Positions 8,059 to 17,337 of a stretch of 64,000 bases of DNA are shown here, piece after piece. Origin of the DNA: UBA10649 sp963842725 (lineage in GTDB: Bacteria; Actinomycetota; Actinomycetes; S36-B12); assembly GCA_963842725.1 (NCBI GenBank), contig CAWJHN010000004.1:372001-436000 (forward strand), in the 5' to 3' direction. The position numbers were made by a program, and so were the translations under genes. Under the pieces are notes generated by a model that worked only from the letters and a program-made list of their open reading frames with translations, was not told the DNA's origin and did not search any database. The first letter of the stretch is position 1. Each line of letters starts with the position of its first letter.

Positions 8059-9642
8059 ATGAACAACACCTTTGTGACCCTCGCCGGGTCCGCCACCCTC
8101 GCCGTCGCCATCGCCGCGTTCGTCCGCCAGCGGGGGTGGGGGATGTCGGTCCCGCTCATCGCGTGCGGTGCCATCGTCGGCTGGCTCCCCATCGGCCCGA
8201 CCGCACCGCCGGATCCCGAGGTGATCCTGATCGTGGTGCTGGCGCCCCTGGTGTTCGGGGAGGCGCTGGGCTCGTCCTACCTGGACCTGCGCCGGGTGAG
8301 CCGCCCGGTCCTCGCCCTCGCGATCGGGCTGGTGGTTGCGACCACCGTGGTCATCGGGGCGGTCGGCGCGCTCGTGGTTGCCATGCCCGTTGCGATGGCC
8401 ATGGCCCTGGGCGCCGTCCTCGCACCGACCGACGCGGTGGCGGTGAGTTCCGTGGCCCGACGGGCCGGGCTGCCCAGGCGGCTGGTCGGCATCCTCGAGG
8501 GCGAGAGCCTGGTGAACGACGGCACCGGGCTCACGGCGCTGAAGGTCGCGCTCGTCGCGGCGGCCGCCGGCTCGGTCACTCTTCTCGAGGTCACCGGGAT
8601 GTTCGCCCTGGCCGTGCTGGCCGGCACCGCGGTGGGCGCGGTCGGCGGCTGGCTGCTGGCGTGGGTGCTGCGCAGCAGCAAGGACCTCGTCGCCGCGAAC
8701 TCCCTGGTGCTCGTGGCGCCGTTCCTGCTCTACATCGTGGCCGAGCAGGTCGGCGGCTCGGGCATCCTCGCCGTGGTGGTCGCCGCCCTGGTGATCGCCC
8801 ATTCGCAGCACGCGGACCCGGGCCATTCCGGTCGCGTCCAGAGCGCGACGGTGTGGCGGCACATCACGTTCGTCCTACAGGCGCTCGCCTTCTTCCTGGT
8901 CGGACTGGAGATCCCCGACGTCCTCAGCCGGCTCGACGCGGGCACCATGCGGTCGGTGGCGATCCTGGTGCCGGCCACCGTCGCTGCGCTCATCGTGACC
9001 CGTGCGGTCTTCGTGCTGGGCATGGTGGGGGCGAGTCGTGCGACCAACGCGGGCGGTTCCCCGCGCGCGCTCGTGAAGGGCGGCGTCATCCTCGCGTGGG
9101 CCGGCGCGCGTGGGCCGGTTTCGGGGCTCGCCGCCTTCTCGATCCCGTTCGCCTTCAGCAGTGGCGAGGTCGTGCCGTTCCGCGATGTCATCCTGGCGAC
9201 CACGTTCTGCGTCATCGTCGTGACGCTGCTGCTGTCGATGACGATCGCGCCGTTGGCCAGGGCACTCGGGGTGCAGTCGGACGATGACGCCGACGTCCTT
9301 CGGCGCGTCGACATCATGCTCGCGCGCGCGGCGCTCGACCGCCTCAGCGCCGTCGAGTCCGAATGCGATGCGAGCGGCAGGCCACTGGAGGACGAAGTGA
9401 GCGAGCGTCTTCGAACCGACCTCGAGGGCCGCATCCAGCTGGCGGCGCGGCCCGAGAGCGTCACCGCCACGCAGGAGATCGAGTTGGTGCAGATGATGTC
9501 GACGGCCCGTGCGCTGGTGCGCGCCGAGCAGGAGGAACTGCTCCGCCTCCGCGACGAGGAGGGGCTGCCCGACGCCATCGTGCGCCCGATCCTGCGTCAG
9601 CTCGACCTGCGTGACCAGGCGCTTCGAACCGGGCGCCGCTAG
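8059..9642 (+). CDS. Na+/H+ antiporter, CPA1/NhaP family
   Basis: This 527-residue protein has about 12 membrane helices in residues 1-400 and a soluble, charged C-terminal tail of about 120 residues. The CPA1 core motifs are present: ALGAVLAPTDAVAV and GILEGESLVNDGTGL, where ESLVND carries the paired acidic residues of cation binding. It should exchange cytoplasmic Na+ or K+ for protons. The stop codon shares CTAG with the stop of the convergent glycerate kinase gene. Confidence 0.9.
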   Translation: MNNTFVTLAGSATLAVAIAAFVRQRGWGMSVPLIACGAIVGWLPIGPTAPPDPEVILIVVLAPLVFGEALGSSYLDLRRVSRPVLALAIGLVVATTVVIGAVGALVVAMPVAMAMALGAVLAPTDAVAVSSVARRAGLPRRLVGILEGESLVNDGTGLTALKVALVAAAAGSVTLLEVTGMFALAVLAGTAVGAVGGWLLAWVLRSSKDLVAANSLVLVAPFLLYIVAEQVGGSGILAVVVAALVIAHSQHADPGHSGRVQSATVWRHITFVLQALAFFLVGLEIPDVLSRLDAGTMRSVAILVPATVAALIVTRAVFVLGMVGASRATNAGGSPRALVKGGVILAWAGARGPVSGLAAFSIPFAFSSGEVVPFRDVILATTFCVIVVTLLLSMTIAPLARALGVQSDDDADVLRRVDIMLARAALDRLSAVESECDASGRPLEDEVSERLRTDLEGRIQLAARPESVTATQEIELVQMMSTARALVRAEQEELLRLRDEEGLPDAIVRPILRQLDLRDQALRTGRR

Positions 9643-10760
9643 TCGGACCGCAGGGCGCGCAGCGCCGCGGCGGTTGCCTCGGGCAGCAGTTCGGCCGCCC
9701 GCCTGATCGCGTCACCCCCATCGCGGGCGAGGCTGACGAGGCTCGATGACGAGATGATGCCCAGCGCGGCGAGCTCGTCCTCCCCGAGGTCGATCCGGCC
9801 GCATACGGCCACGACGGGCACGCCCTGGTCCTTCGCCGACCGGGCGACTGAGATCGCGCCCTTGCCCAACAGGCTCTGCCGGTCCAGGCTGCCCTCGCCG
9901 GTGACGACGACATCGGCAGCGCGGACGGCCCGCTCGAGTCCGAGGGCCGACTGGATGAACTCGGCTCCTGAGACCAGATCGGCGCCCAGCACGGCCAGGC
10001 ACGCTGCGGCGACGCCGCCGGCTGCGCCGGCACCGGCGACAACCGACACGTCGGCACCCGTCGCACGCTCAAGCAGTCCCGCCCAGTGTGCGAGACCGGC
10101 CTCGAGCTGCGCCGCCTGCGCCGGTGTCGCGCCCTTCTGCGGAGCGAACACGGCGGCCGCGCCCGCTGGACCGAGCAGCGGACTGGTCACGTCGGTGGCC
10201 ACGGTGAACGCGGTCGTGGACACCCGCGGGTCGAGGCCGGCGAGGTCCACGCGGGCGACGTCGGACAGCGTGCCCCCGCAGGGTCGGACGTCGCGCCCGC
10301 TGGCGTCACGCAGCCGGACCCCGAGCGCTGCCAGCATCCCGGCGCCGCCGTCCGTCGACGCGCTCCCGCCGAGGCAGACGACAACATGCCCCGCTCCGGC
10401 ATCCAGGGCGCCGATGATCGCGTCGCCCAGGCCCAGCGAGCTGCTCTCCATCGGCGCGGGCACGGCGTCGGGCAGGAGCAGGAGGCCGCACGCGTTGGCG
10501 ATCTCGACGACCGCACCGCCCTCGCGGATGGCGATGCGCGCGATCGCGGGCCGCCCGGTCGGCCCACGGGTCGGCACGGAGAGCGCGTCGTAGCCGGCCA
10601 GGATGAGGGCATCGACGGAGCCATCCCCGCCGTCGGCGATCGGGAGGAGTCGCACCAAGCAGCGCGGGAAGACCCGTACGGCGCCCTCCTGCATCGCTCG
10701 GGCGGCAGCGAGCGATGTGAGGGATCCCTTGAAGGTGTCCGGCGAAATAAGGACACGCAC
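9639..10760 (-). CDS. Glycerate kinase (GlxK/GarK family)
   Basis: This 373-residue type-II glycerate kinase has the N-terminal signature SPDTFKGSLT, then PIADGGDGSVDA, CLGGSASTDGGAGML and the C-terminal TGEGSLDRQSLLGKG, all diagnostic of the family. It phosphorylates D-glycerate to 2-phosphoglycerate, feeding glyoxylate or serine-derived carbon into glycolysis. The GTG at 10760 is chosen because GGAG lies 9 nt upstream and the SPDTFKG motif follows directly. It is convergent with the antiporter gene and divergent from the decarboxylase gene. Confidence 0.92.
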   Translation of the reverse strand: MRVLISPDTFKGSLTSLAAARAMQEGAVRVFPRCLVRLLPIADGGDGSVDALILAGYDALSVPTRGPTGRPAIARIAIREGGAVVEIANACGLLLLPDAVPAPMESSSLGLGDAIIGALDAGAGHVVVCLGGSASTDGGAGMLAALGVRLRDASGRDVRPCGGTLSDVARVDLAGLDPRVSTTAFTVATDVTSPLLGPAGAAAVFAPQKGATPAQAAQLEAGLAHWAGLLERATGADVSVVAGAGAAGGVAAACLAVLGADLVSGAEFIQSALGLERAVRAADVVVTGEGSLDRQSLLGKGAISVARSAKDQGVPVVAVCGRIDLGEDELAALGIISSSSLVSLARDGGDAIRRAAELLPEATAAALRALRSD

Positions 10761-10863
10761 CGGCGAATCTCCGTCCCATCCCCCATGGGGGTGTGCAGAT
10801 CGTCCGTCATGCGGCAAGATGTCCGGCGGCACCATCGGACCACTCAACCACCCGGAGGCATAC

Positions 10864-12285
10864 GTGTCGCGGAGTCCACTCGTCGACGCGTGGCACCGGG
10901 CCAAGGATCTGCAGCGCCGCCCGCTGCAGGTGCCCGGGCACAAGAACCGCTTTTCCGTCGACGAGGCGGCCCTTGGGGCCGACCTGCTGGGCGCCCTGGT
11001 CCGCGACGATGTCCCCCTCCAGGGGGGCGTCGACGACATGGCCTTCAGCAATCGCTACCTCGAGCAGGCCGAGGAGCTCTGGGCCGAGGCGGTCAGCGCG
11101 ACGCACACCCGGTTCCTCGTCGGCGGCTCGTCGCAGGGCAACATCGCGGCCCTGTCAACGGTGGCCCACCCGGATCGTCCGGTGGCCATCGACCGCACGT
11201 CGCACCGCAGCACCCAGGCCGCCCTCGTCATCACGGGCGCCTACCCCGCGTGGGTCTACCCGACGATCCATCCCGAGTTCCACATCCCGGTCGGCGTGCC
11301 GGTGTCCGCCCTCGCTGACGTCGACGCCGACGCCACCGCCTTCTTCGTAACGTCCCCCTCGTACGTCGGCACCATGAGCGACGTGTCAGCGCTGGCGGCC
11401 GCGGTGCATGCCCGCGGAGTGCCCCTCGTCGTCGACCAGGCGTGGGGCGCCCACCTCGACTTCCTGCCCGGGCGTGGTGCCACCGCGCTCGGAGCGGACG
11501 TGTCGGTCACCAGCATCCACAAGGCCCTGATGGGCTACTCGCAGACCGCTGCCATCAGCATGCGCGACGAGCGGGTCACCCGCGCCCACCTCGACCGCTG
11601 CGTCGATCTGGTCTCGACGACGTCGCCGTCGGGGACCCTGTTCGCATCCATCGACGCGACGCGCGCGGTCCTTGAGCGCGATGGGGGAACAGCCCTGGAC
11701 CGCACCATGGAACTCGTGCGGGAGATGCGTCGGGCGTTGGCGACCGTGCCCGGACTGGTCGTCCTCGATGATCACCTGCTGGACGTCCCCATGGATCCCT
11801 TCAAGGTGACCATGATCCTGCCTGGCACCGGGGTGTCCGGCCTGGATCTGGCGCGAGCACTTTACGAGCTCGGCCACGGCCCCGAGTCGGCCGACACCGA
11901 CACCCTGGTCCTGTCGATCACCCTGATGGACGAGCCGGACTTCCTGCGGGAGGCGACCGATCTGCTCGTGCGGCTCATCGAGTCGATGCGTGCGGAACGC
12001 CGGACGGCCGTGCCCACCGCCGTCTGGCGCGTCGAGCCCGAGGTCGTCGTGACGCCGCGAACGGCCTTCTTCGCCAAGCGTCGTCGGATCCGCCTTGCGG
12101 ACGCAGCCGGCGAGGTGAGCGCCGAGCAGTTCTGCCCCTACCCTCCGGGCGTGCCCCTGCTCGCCCCCGGCGAGCGCGTCACGAAGCAGACCATCGAGGC
12201 GATCGCCCTGGCCGGACGGATCGGCCGCGTGGCCTACAGCAGTGACCACACCCTCGAGACCATCGAGGTCATCGACGACCTCTGA
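10864..12285 (+). CDS. PLP-dependent Orn/Lys/Arg decarboxylase family protein
   Basis: This 473-residue fold-type I PLP enzyme carries the family signatures QVPGHKN at the N-terminus, FLVGGSSQGN (cofactor phosphate binding), VVDQAWGAH (Asp pairing with the pyridine nitrogen), and SVTSIHKALMGY, where K220 is the Schiff-base lysine. The C-terminal domain has YPPGVPLLAPGE. It should decarboxylate a basic amino acid to a polyamine or diamine; which one is not visible. Translation starts at the GTG at 10864, with GGAGG 5 nt upstream. There is no neighbouring antiporter, unlike acid-resistance decarboxylases, so a biosynthetic role is more likely. Confidence 0.88.
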   Translation: MSRSPLVDAWHRAKDLQRRPLQVPGHKNRFSVDEAALGADLLGALVRDDVPLQGGVDDMAFSNRYLEQAEELWAEAVSATHTRFLVGGSSQGNIAALSTVAHPDRPVAIDRTSHRSTQAALVITGAYPAWVYPTIHPEFHIPVGVPVSALADVDADATAFFVTSPSYVGTMSDVSALAAAVHARGVPLVVDQAWGAHLDFLPGRGATALGADVSVTSIHKALMGYSQTAAISMRDERVTRAHLDRCVDLVSTTSPSGTLFASIDATRAVLERDGGTALDRTMELVREMRRALATVPGLVVLDDHLLDVPMDPFKVTMILPGTGVSGLDLARALYELGHGPESADTDTLVLSITLMDEPDFLREATDLLVRLIESMRAERRTAVPTAVWRVEPEVVVTPRTAFFAKRRRIRLADAAGEVSAEQFCPYPPGVPLLAPGERVTKQTIEAIALAGRIGRVAYSSDHTLETIEVIDDL

Positions 12286-12296
12286 GCTTCGCTCGA

Positions 12297-12424
12297 CTCC
12301 TCGCCCTCAGCCGGGCTCATGGGCTGATGGCTGCGGGGCTCGCTTCGCTCACTCCTCGCCCTCAGCCGGGCTCATGGGCTGATGGCTGCGGGGCTCGCTT
12401 CGCTCACTCCTCGCCCTCAGCCGG
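12297..12424. repeat. 55-bp tandem direct repeat (2.3 copies)
   Basis: Two identical 55-bp units (12297-12351 and 12352-12406) and the first 18 nt of a third lie between the decarboxylase and the hydrolase genes. Each unit contains the short inverted pair GGGCTCATGGGCTGATGG and the arm GCTCGCTTCGCTC. The third, partial copy contains the stop codon of the leftward hydrolase gene (12419-12417). A degenerate partial copy (GCTTCGCTCGACTCC) sits just after the decarboxylase stop. Confidence 0.9.
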
Positions 12425-14096
12425 TCACATACCGGAGGCCGGGCAGCGCCGCCTGCAGTCGCTCGGTGCTCTCGTCCGTCCAGCCCTCGGGGTTGACCGT
12501 CATGGCGACTGCCGGCCCGATGCCGGCCGCGTAGTTGTGACCGACCTCCGGCGGCTCGCCACCGCTGATCAGGTCCATGCCGACCTGCAGGTAGGTGATG
12601 AAGGGGTACCACGTCATCTCCGGCGCCACCCCCGGGCCGAGTGGCGGGTTGAGCCAGTCGGGCTTGAGGAGTAGCAGGCTCGGGCTCCAGTACACGACCG
12701 GGTCGTTGGGGTGGGCGATGAACGTGATCGCCGCTCCCTCGTCGGCCGGTGACTCCGAGATGTTCGCGGGGCTGATGTAGACCCGGGCGATGGTGCCGTC
12801 GCCGATGACCGGCTGCCAGGCCGGACCGCCCGCACGATCCTGCTGCCACTGCTTCCAGAGCGTCGACTCGGCGGGCGGGCCGACCCAGATGACCTTGCGG
12901 ATGGACTCGGTCACCTCCTCCGGGGTTGCCGACGCGTCCCACGCGGCCTGGCTGCCGAACGAGCCGAGAGACTCGCCGAACAGCACCAGTTCAGGGCGCT
13001 GGTCGACCGGTCGGTCCCGCCATGCCTCCACGATCGCGTTGACGGTCACCCGGTTCTGATCCATCGACGTCTGGGGGTCGATGACGAAGCCGATCCAGCT
13101 CGGCACCGCCGAGTACTGGACGGCGACGGTCGTCACGTCGCCGCCGGTGACGCTCTCGAGGCTGTTGATCCCGTCGGGGTTGACCCAGCCGGTGCCCGTC
13201 ACCGCGTAGATGACCAGGTACGCGCGGTCCCACGCCCCGACGCGGTCCAGTTCCTTCAGCGCCAGATCCGTGCGAGCCTCGGGCGTTGCCCCCTGCTCCA
13301 TGCCGACGTAGACGCGGACCGGGGTCTGGGCCGGCTCGCCCGATATCCGCTGGATGTCGGTCGCGGTCATGGTGTTGCCGACGAAGAACCTGCCCTCCCG
13401 GCCGAGGGTGTCCCAGGGCGCCAGGCTCTCCGGGCTGCCGCTGTTGATCCCAAGATCGGTGGGGCTCTGGCCGGACGTGTCTGCGTTGACGGAGTCGTAG
13501 GAGCCGATCAGCAACCTGATCCCCACCAGGAGGACGAGGCCGAAGGCCAGGATCAGCGCACCGGCCACGCCCACGCGGATGGCCATGATGGCTCGATGCA
13601 CGCGACTGGGCTGGTGCCCGGAGATCCACGAGGCGGCCGGCCGTCGACGAGCGATGAGCGCCGCGAGCCGGACGGTGCCGGCGCGCACGAGCCGCGCCAG
13701 GATGAGGAGCACCGCGCTCACGAGGGCCGTCACCGTGATCGTCGTCACCGTCGATGGCAGCGTGGCCGGCATGTCGAGCGCGGACTGCTGCTCCGCCTGC
13801 CACGAGACGGCGACGGGGGTGAAGGCCATGGCCGTGATCCAGAGCAGTGCCGGGATGCCATAGGCGACGGGCCGGGGCACGTGCGCGCGGCGTATCCAGC
13901 CGATCTTGTGGGCCGCCCATGACAGCGTCGTGCCGAGCGCGTAGCCCGTCAGCGCCCCGAGCGATGTCAGCAGGAGGAGGAACACCAGCGTGTGCGGGAG
14001 GAGCGAGGGCGTCAGCGCCGCCGCGTAGCCGAGGGCCGCGAAACTGAGCCCGACGAGGCTCGGCGGCCCCAGAATCCTCCGCCTCGTCGTCGTCAC
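12417..14096 (-). CDS. Membrane alpha/beta-hydrolase (Abhydrolase_9 type)
   Basis: This 559-residue protein has an N-terminal half with about five membrane helices (residues 10-210) and an extracytoplasmic alpha/beta-hydrolase domain with nucleophile elbow LFGESLGSFG (Ser376). This two-part build, a DUF2319-type membrane domain followed by a hydrolase, is common in actinobacteria and its substrate is unknown. The GTG at 14096 has GAGGAG just upstream; an ATG at 14108 without a ribosome site would add four residues. The C-terminal stop lies inside the 55-bp repeat array. Confidence 0.85.
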   Translation of the reverse strand: MTTTRRRILGPPSLVGLSFAALGYAAALTPSLLPHTLVFLLLLTSLGALTGYALGTTLSWAAHKIGWIRRAHVPRPVAYGIPALLWITAMAFTPVAVSWQAEQQSALDMPATLPSTVTTITVTALVSAVLLILARLVRAGTVRLAALIARRRPAASWISGHQPSRVHRAIMAIRVGVAGALILAFGLVLLVGIRLLIGSYDSVNADTSGQSPTDLGINSGSPESLAPWDTLGREGRFFVGNTMTATDIQRISGEPAQTPVRVYVGMEQGATPEARTDLALKELDRVGAWDRAYLVIYAVTGTGWVNPDGINSLESVTGGDVTTVAVQYSAVPSWIGFVIDPQTSMDQNRVTVNAIVEAWRDRPVDQRPELVLFGESLGSFGSQAAWDASATPEEVTESIRKVIWVGPPAESTLWKQWQQDRAGGPAWQPVIGDGTIARVYISPANISESPADEGAAITFIAHPNDPVVYWSPSLLLLKPDWLNPPLGPGVAPEMTWYPFITYLQVGMDLISGGEPPEVGHNYAAGIGPAVAMTVNPEGWTDESTERLQAALPGLRYVTG

Positions 14097-14139
14097 ATCT
14101 CTCCTCATCGGGACTGCTGGTTGACGGGGTGCCGGTCGT

Positions 14140-14212
14140 GCCCTCGGCGGGAATTGAACCCACGGCCTACCGCTTAGGAGGCGGTCGCTCTATCCGACTG
14201 AGCTACGAGGGC
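14140..14212 (-). tRNA. tRNA-Arg (anticodon CCT)
   Basis: On the minus strand the 73-nt cloverleaf has a 7-bp acceptor stem GCCCTCG/CGAGGGC, a D-arm with AGCTC, anticodon stem ACCGC/GCGGT with loop CTCCTAA (anticodon CCT, reading AGG), and T-arm GGGTTCAATTCCC. CCA is not encoded. A TACACT box (minus strand of 14222-14227) precedes it by 9 nt. Confidence 0.96.
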
Positions 14213-14221
14213 GTAGCGCGA

Positions 14222-14227
14222 AGTGTA
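14222..14227 (-). promoter_or_regulatory. -10 box TACACT of tRNA-Arg
   Basis: TACACT on the minus strand ends 9 nt before the mature 5' end of tRNA-Arg, so transcription would start almost at the tRNA. Confidence 0.45.
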
Positions 14228-14246
14228 GTTGGGGCAGGATGTCGGC

Positions 14247-14597
14247 ATGAATCAGGCTGACCCGGGCAATGGTGTGTTCGACGCGCCCTCCGCAGTACTC
14301 GAGTGGGACGACCTGACACCGGCCCAGTGCCCCCGCGGGCCGGTGTCGACGGGAGTCGCGAGGCTCGGATCAGTCGCCGAACTGACCGTCGGCGTCTGGG
14401 AGCACCCGGTGGGCGTGTCGACCGACGTGGAGCAGGACGAGGTCTTCGTCGTCCTGTCCGGCTCCGGCCGGATCGAGCTCGCCGATGGCACGGCGCTGCG
14501 TCTTGCGCCCGGGGTCGTCGGCACCCTGGTTGCCGGCACGGCCACCACCTGGGTCATCGACGAGCCGCTGCGGAAGGTGTGGATCACCGCCGGGTGA
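14247..14597 (+). CDS. Small cupin-domain protein
   Basis: This 116-residue single-domain cupin has a first motif around WEHPVGVSTDVEQDEVFVVLSG (positions roughly 46-67) and a second around GVVGTLVAGTATTWVI. The usual first-motif histidines are only partly kept, so metal binding is uncertain. The sequence is like DUF861-type cupins. The ATG at 14247 has AGGA 7 nt upstream; an in-frame TTG at 14229 is less likely. It sits 13 nt before the class V PLP enzyme gene and may be co-transcribed with it. Confidence 0.8.
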   Translation: MNQADPGNGVFDAPSAVLEWDDLTPAQCPRGPVSTGVARLGSVAELTVGVWEHPVGVSTDVEQDEVFVVLSGSGRIELADGTALRLAPGVVGTLVAGTATTWVIDEPLRKVWITAG

Positions 14598-14610
14598 GAG
14601 CATTGCGGAC

Positions 14611-15648
14611 GTGGACCTGCGCCTGGCGGCCCGGGAGTTCGCTCCTGCCCGCTGCTACCTCGACACCGCCACGGTGGGAGTGCCGCCCCGGGTCGCGCTC
14701 GAGGCGGCCCGCGCCGACCTCGAGGCGTGGGCATCGGGACGCATCCGGGCCGCCGACTACGACGAGGCGGTCCATCGGTCGCGGCGAGCGTTCGCGCGAC
14801 TGACGGGGGCATCGCCCGATCGCGTCGGGATCGTGCCGCAGGTGTCCATCGCCAGCGGTGTGGCGGTCACCGCGCTTCGCCCGGGAGACCACGTGCTCCT
14901 CGCAGAGGAGGACTTCACGTCCGTCCTCTTCCCGTTCCTGCAGGCGGCCGACCGCGGCGTGGTCGTCCGCGTCGTGCCGTTCGAGCGGATCATCGATGCC
15001 ATCGAGCCCGGCACGACGATGGTGGCGGTGAGCGCCGTCCAGTCCGCGGACGGGCGGGTGCTCGACCTCGACGCCCTGCACGCCGCCGCCACCGCCAACG
15101 CCTGCCTGACATTCGTCGACGTGACGCAGGCGGCAGGCTGGCTGGCCATCGGCGCCGATCGCTTCGACATCGCCGCGTGCGCGGCCTACAAGTGGCTGTG
15201 CTCACCGCGCGGCACGGGGTTCATCGTGGTGGCCCCTTCCGTCGCGGAGCGGCTCACGCCGGTGGCTGCCGGCTGGTACGCGGGTGCGGACCCGTGGTCG
15301 TCGATCTACCGTCCGCCGGTGCGCCTTGCCACCGGTGGACGACGCTTCGACGTGTCCCCGGCGTGGGCCGGCTGGGCCGCCGCGACGCCCGCACTCGAGC
15401 TCCTTGCCGATGTCGGCGTCCCCGCCATCGGCGAGCACGACGTCGCCCTCGCGAACCGGCTGCGACGGGGACTCGACCTGCCCCCGGGCGACAGCGCCAT
15501 CGTGTCCGTCGACCGGCCCGGGGCCGTCGAGGCCCTCAGGGCGGCCGACGTGGCGTGCGCGGGGCGTGACGGACGACTGCGGCTGGCCTTCCACCTCTAC
15601 AACGACGAATCCGACGTGGACCGAGCCCTCGACGTCCTGCTCGCCTAG
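14611..15648 (+). CDS. Class V aminotransferase-fold PLP enzyme
   Basis: This 345-residue PLP enzyme resembles isopenicillin-N-epimerase and cysteine-desulfurase relatives. It shows YLDTATVGVPP at the N-terminus, DVTQAAGW (Asp toward the pyridine ring and the following Gln) and AAYKWLCSPRGTGF, where K194 should bind PLP. The reaction (transaminase, lyase, desulfurase or epimerase) cannot be told. A catalytic Cys of SufS type is not obvious. Start is the GTG at 14611. Its neighbours, a cupin before and a GH13 enzyme after, do not define a pathway. Confidence 0.85.
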   Translation: MDLRLAAREFAPARCYLDTATVGVPPRVALEAARADLEAWASGRIRAADYDEAVHRSRRAFARLTGASPDRVGIVPQVSIASGVAVTALRPGDHVLLAEEDFTSVLFPFLQAADRGVVVRVVPFERIIDAIEPGTTMVAVSAVQSADGRVLDLDALHAAATANACLTFVDVTQAAGWLAIGADRFDIAACAAYKWLCSPRGTGFIVVAPSVAERLTPVAAGWYAGADPWSSIYRPPVRLATGGRRFDVSPAWAGWAAATPALELLADVGVPAIGEHDVALANRLRRGLDLPPGDSAIVSVDRPGAVEALRAADVACAGRDGRLRLAFHLYNDESDVDRALDVLLA

Positions 15649-15693
15649 GCTCCCCTGGCTCGGAGGATCGCGTCGTCCCGCAAGGATGGGTCC

Positions 15694-17307
15694 ATGGCAC
15701 CACATGACCGCGACGGCGACGACTGGCTGGGTCGCGCGGTCATCTACGAGATCTACCCGCAGTCGTTCGCGGACTCCAACGGCGACGGCATCGGCGACCT
15801 GCCGGGCGCACTCGGTCACCTCGACCACCTGGTTTGGCTGGGAGTCGACACGGTGTGGTTCAACCCGTGCTTCGCGTCCCCCTTCGTGGACGCCGGCTAC
15901 GACGTCTCCGACTACCTCACCGTGGCCCCGAGGTACGGGTCGAACGCGGACCTGGTGGCCTACATCGACGCGGCCCGCGATCGAGGGATCAGGGTCCTGC
16001 TCGACCTCGTGGTCGGTCACACGTCCGTCGAGCACGACTGGTTCAGGGCCGAGGTGTCCGGGTCGGGAGACGGGCTCGGCGACCGGTACATCTGGCGTGA
16101 CGACGACGGCGAGGAGTCCGACCTCGGCGTGCTCGGCTCGTCGCCGTGGGTGGCGTCCCCCGGCCCTCGCGGGGGCCGGTACCTGAAGAACTTCTTCGAT
16201 GCGCAGCCCGCCCTGAACTTCGGCTACGCGCGACTGCGCGACGACGAGCCGTGGCGGCAACCCGTCGATGCACCCGGGCCGCAGCGCAACCGGCGCGCCC
16301 TGCGCGAGATCATGGCCTTCTGGCTGGACCGGGGCGCGGCCGGATTCCGGGTCGACATGGCCTTCTCGCTGGTCAAGGACGACGACGGGCTCGTCGAGAC
16401 GACCCGGCTGTGGCGGGAGGCGCGGGCCTGGCTCACCTCCGAGTACCCGGGGACCGTCCTCATCCCGGAGGGCGTCGAGCCGCCGGCGACCGGCGAGGCG
16501 GCCTTCGACGCCGACTACCTCCTGGTCATCGGGGAGGAGCACAGTTCCCTGTTCAACAACGGCGGTGCCGGCCGGCTTCCCCACCTTGAGCCGGCGCCCT
16601 GCTTCTTCGACGCCGACGGAGCCGGCGACTTCGCGACGTTCCTGAGCGGCTGGCAGCGCCTGCGCACTGACCGCCCGGGGCGCCAGGTCCTCCTGGGATC
16701 CGCCGATCACGACTTCTCGCGCCTGGCCTGCGGATCGCGCGATGAGGAGCAGCTGGGTGCCGCCTTCACGTTCCTGCTGACGTGGGGGTCAGTGCCCGTC
16801 ATCTACTACGGGGACGAGATCGGCATGCGCTACCGGCCGGGTCTGCCCGACGTCGAGGGCAGCGTGTGCCACCCGGGCTTCTACAACCGAGCGGGTGCGC
16901 GCACCCCGATGCAGTGGGGGCCGGGCCGATGCGCCGGCTTCTCGTCGGCTCCGCCGGATTCGCTGTACCTGCCGATCGACCCGGCTCCGGACCGGGTGAC
17001 GGTCGAGGGCCAGATCGTCGACCCCGACTCGGTTCTCAACGTCGTGCGGGACCTGATCCGGCTTCGCCGGGAGCAGCCCGCATTGGCCACCGACGGTGAT
17101 GCGCGCGTGCTGAACGCGGGCTACCCGCTGGTCTACCTTCGAGGCGGCACGCATCTGGTGGTCGTCAACCCGCGCCGGGAGCCGGCGGCCGTGGACCTGC
17201 GAGGCATCCGTACGGCGACACTGCTGTTCGGTCGCGACGTTCTCGTGGGCACCGGTACGGTGACGGCAGCAGGGTTCGGCTACGGGGTCTTCCACATCGA
17301 CCCGTGA
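15694..17307 (+). CDS. GH13 alpha-glucosidase/trehalose-synthase-like enzyme
   Basis: This 537-residue GH13 enzyme begins with IYEIYPQSFADSNGDGIGDLPG, as alpha-glucosidases and trehalose synthases do. The catalytic set is complete: nucleophile D221 in GFRVDMAF, acid/base E259 in LIPEGVE, and D340 in SADHD. Region I reads DLVVGHTS, with Gly where Asn is usual before the His. A short beta-rich C-domain follows. No signal peptide is seen, so it acts in the cytoplasm on alpha-glucosides. AAGGAT lies 6 nt before the ATG, a weak leaderless-type -10 box. The exact specificity (hydrolase, isomerase or transferase) is not resolved. Confidence 0.85.
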   Translation: MAPHDRDGDDWLGRAVIYEIYPQSFADSNGDGIGDLPGALGHLDHLVWLGVDTVWFNPCFASPFVDAGYDVSDYLTVAPRYGSNADLVAYIDAARDRGIRVLLDLVVGHTSVEHDWFRAEVSGSGDGLGDRYIWRDDDGEESDLGVLGSSPWVASPGPRGGRYLKNFFDAQPALNFGYARLRDDEPWRQPVDAPGPQRNRRALREIMAFWLDRGAAGFRVDMAFSLVKDDDGLVETTRLWREARAWLTSEYPGTVLIPEGVEPPATGEAAFDADYLLVIGEEHSSLFNNGGAGRLPHLEPAPCFFDADGAGDFATFLSGWQRLRTDRPGRQVLLGSADHDFSRLACGSRDEEQLGAAFTFLLTWGSVPVIYYGDEIGMRYRPGLPDVEGSVCHPGFYNRAGARTPMQWGPGRCAGFSSAPPDSLYLPIDPAPDRVTVEGQIVDPDSVLNVVRDLIRLRREQPALATDGDARVLNAGYPLVYLRGGTHLVVVNPRREPAAVDLRGIRTATLLFGRDVLVGTGTVTAAGFGYGVFHIDP

Positions 17308-17337
17308 CTCGACAGCAAGTAGGAGGCCACGCGCATC

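Noticed and set aside
12286..12424. CRISPR array for the 55-bp repeat
   Set aside because: The units are directly adjacent without spacers, only 2.3 copies exist and no cas gene is nearby.
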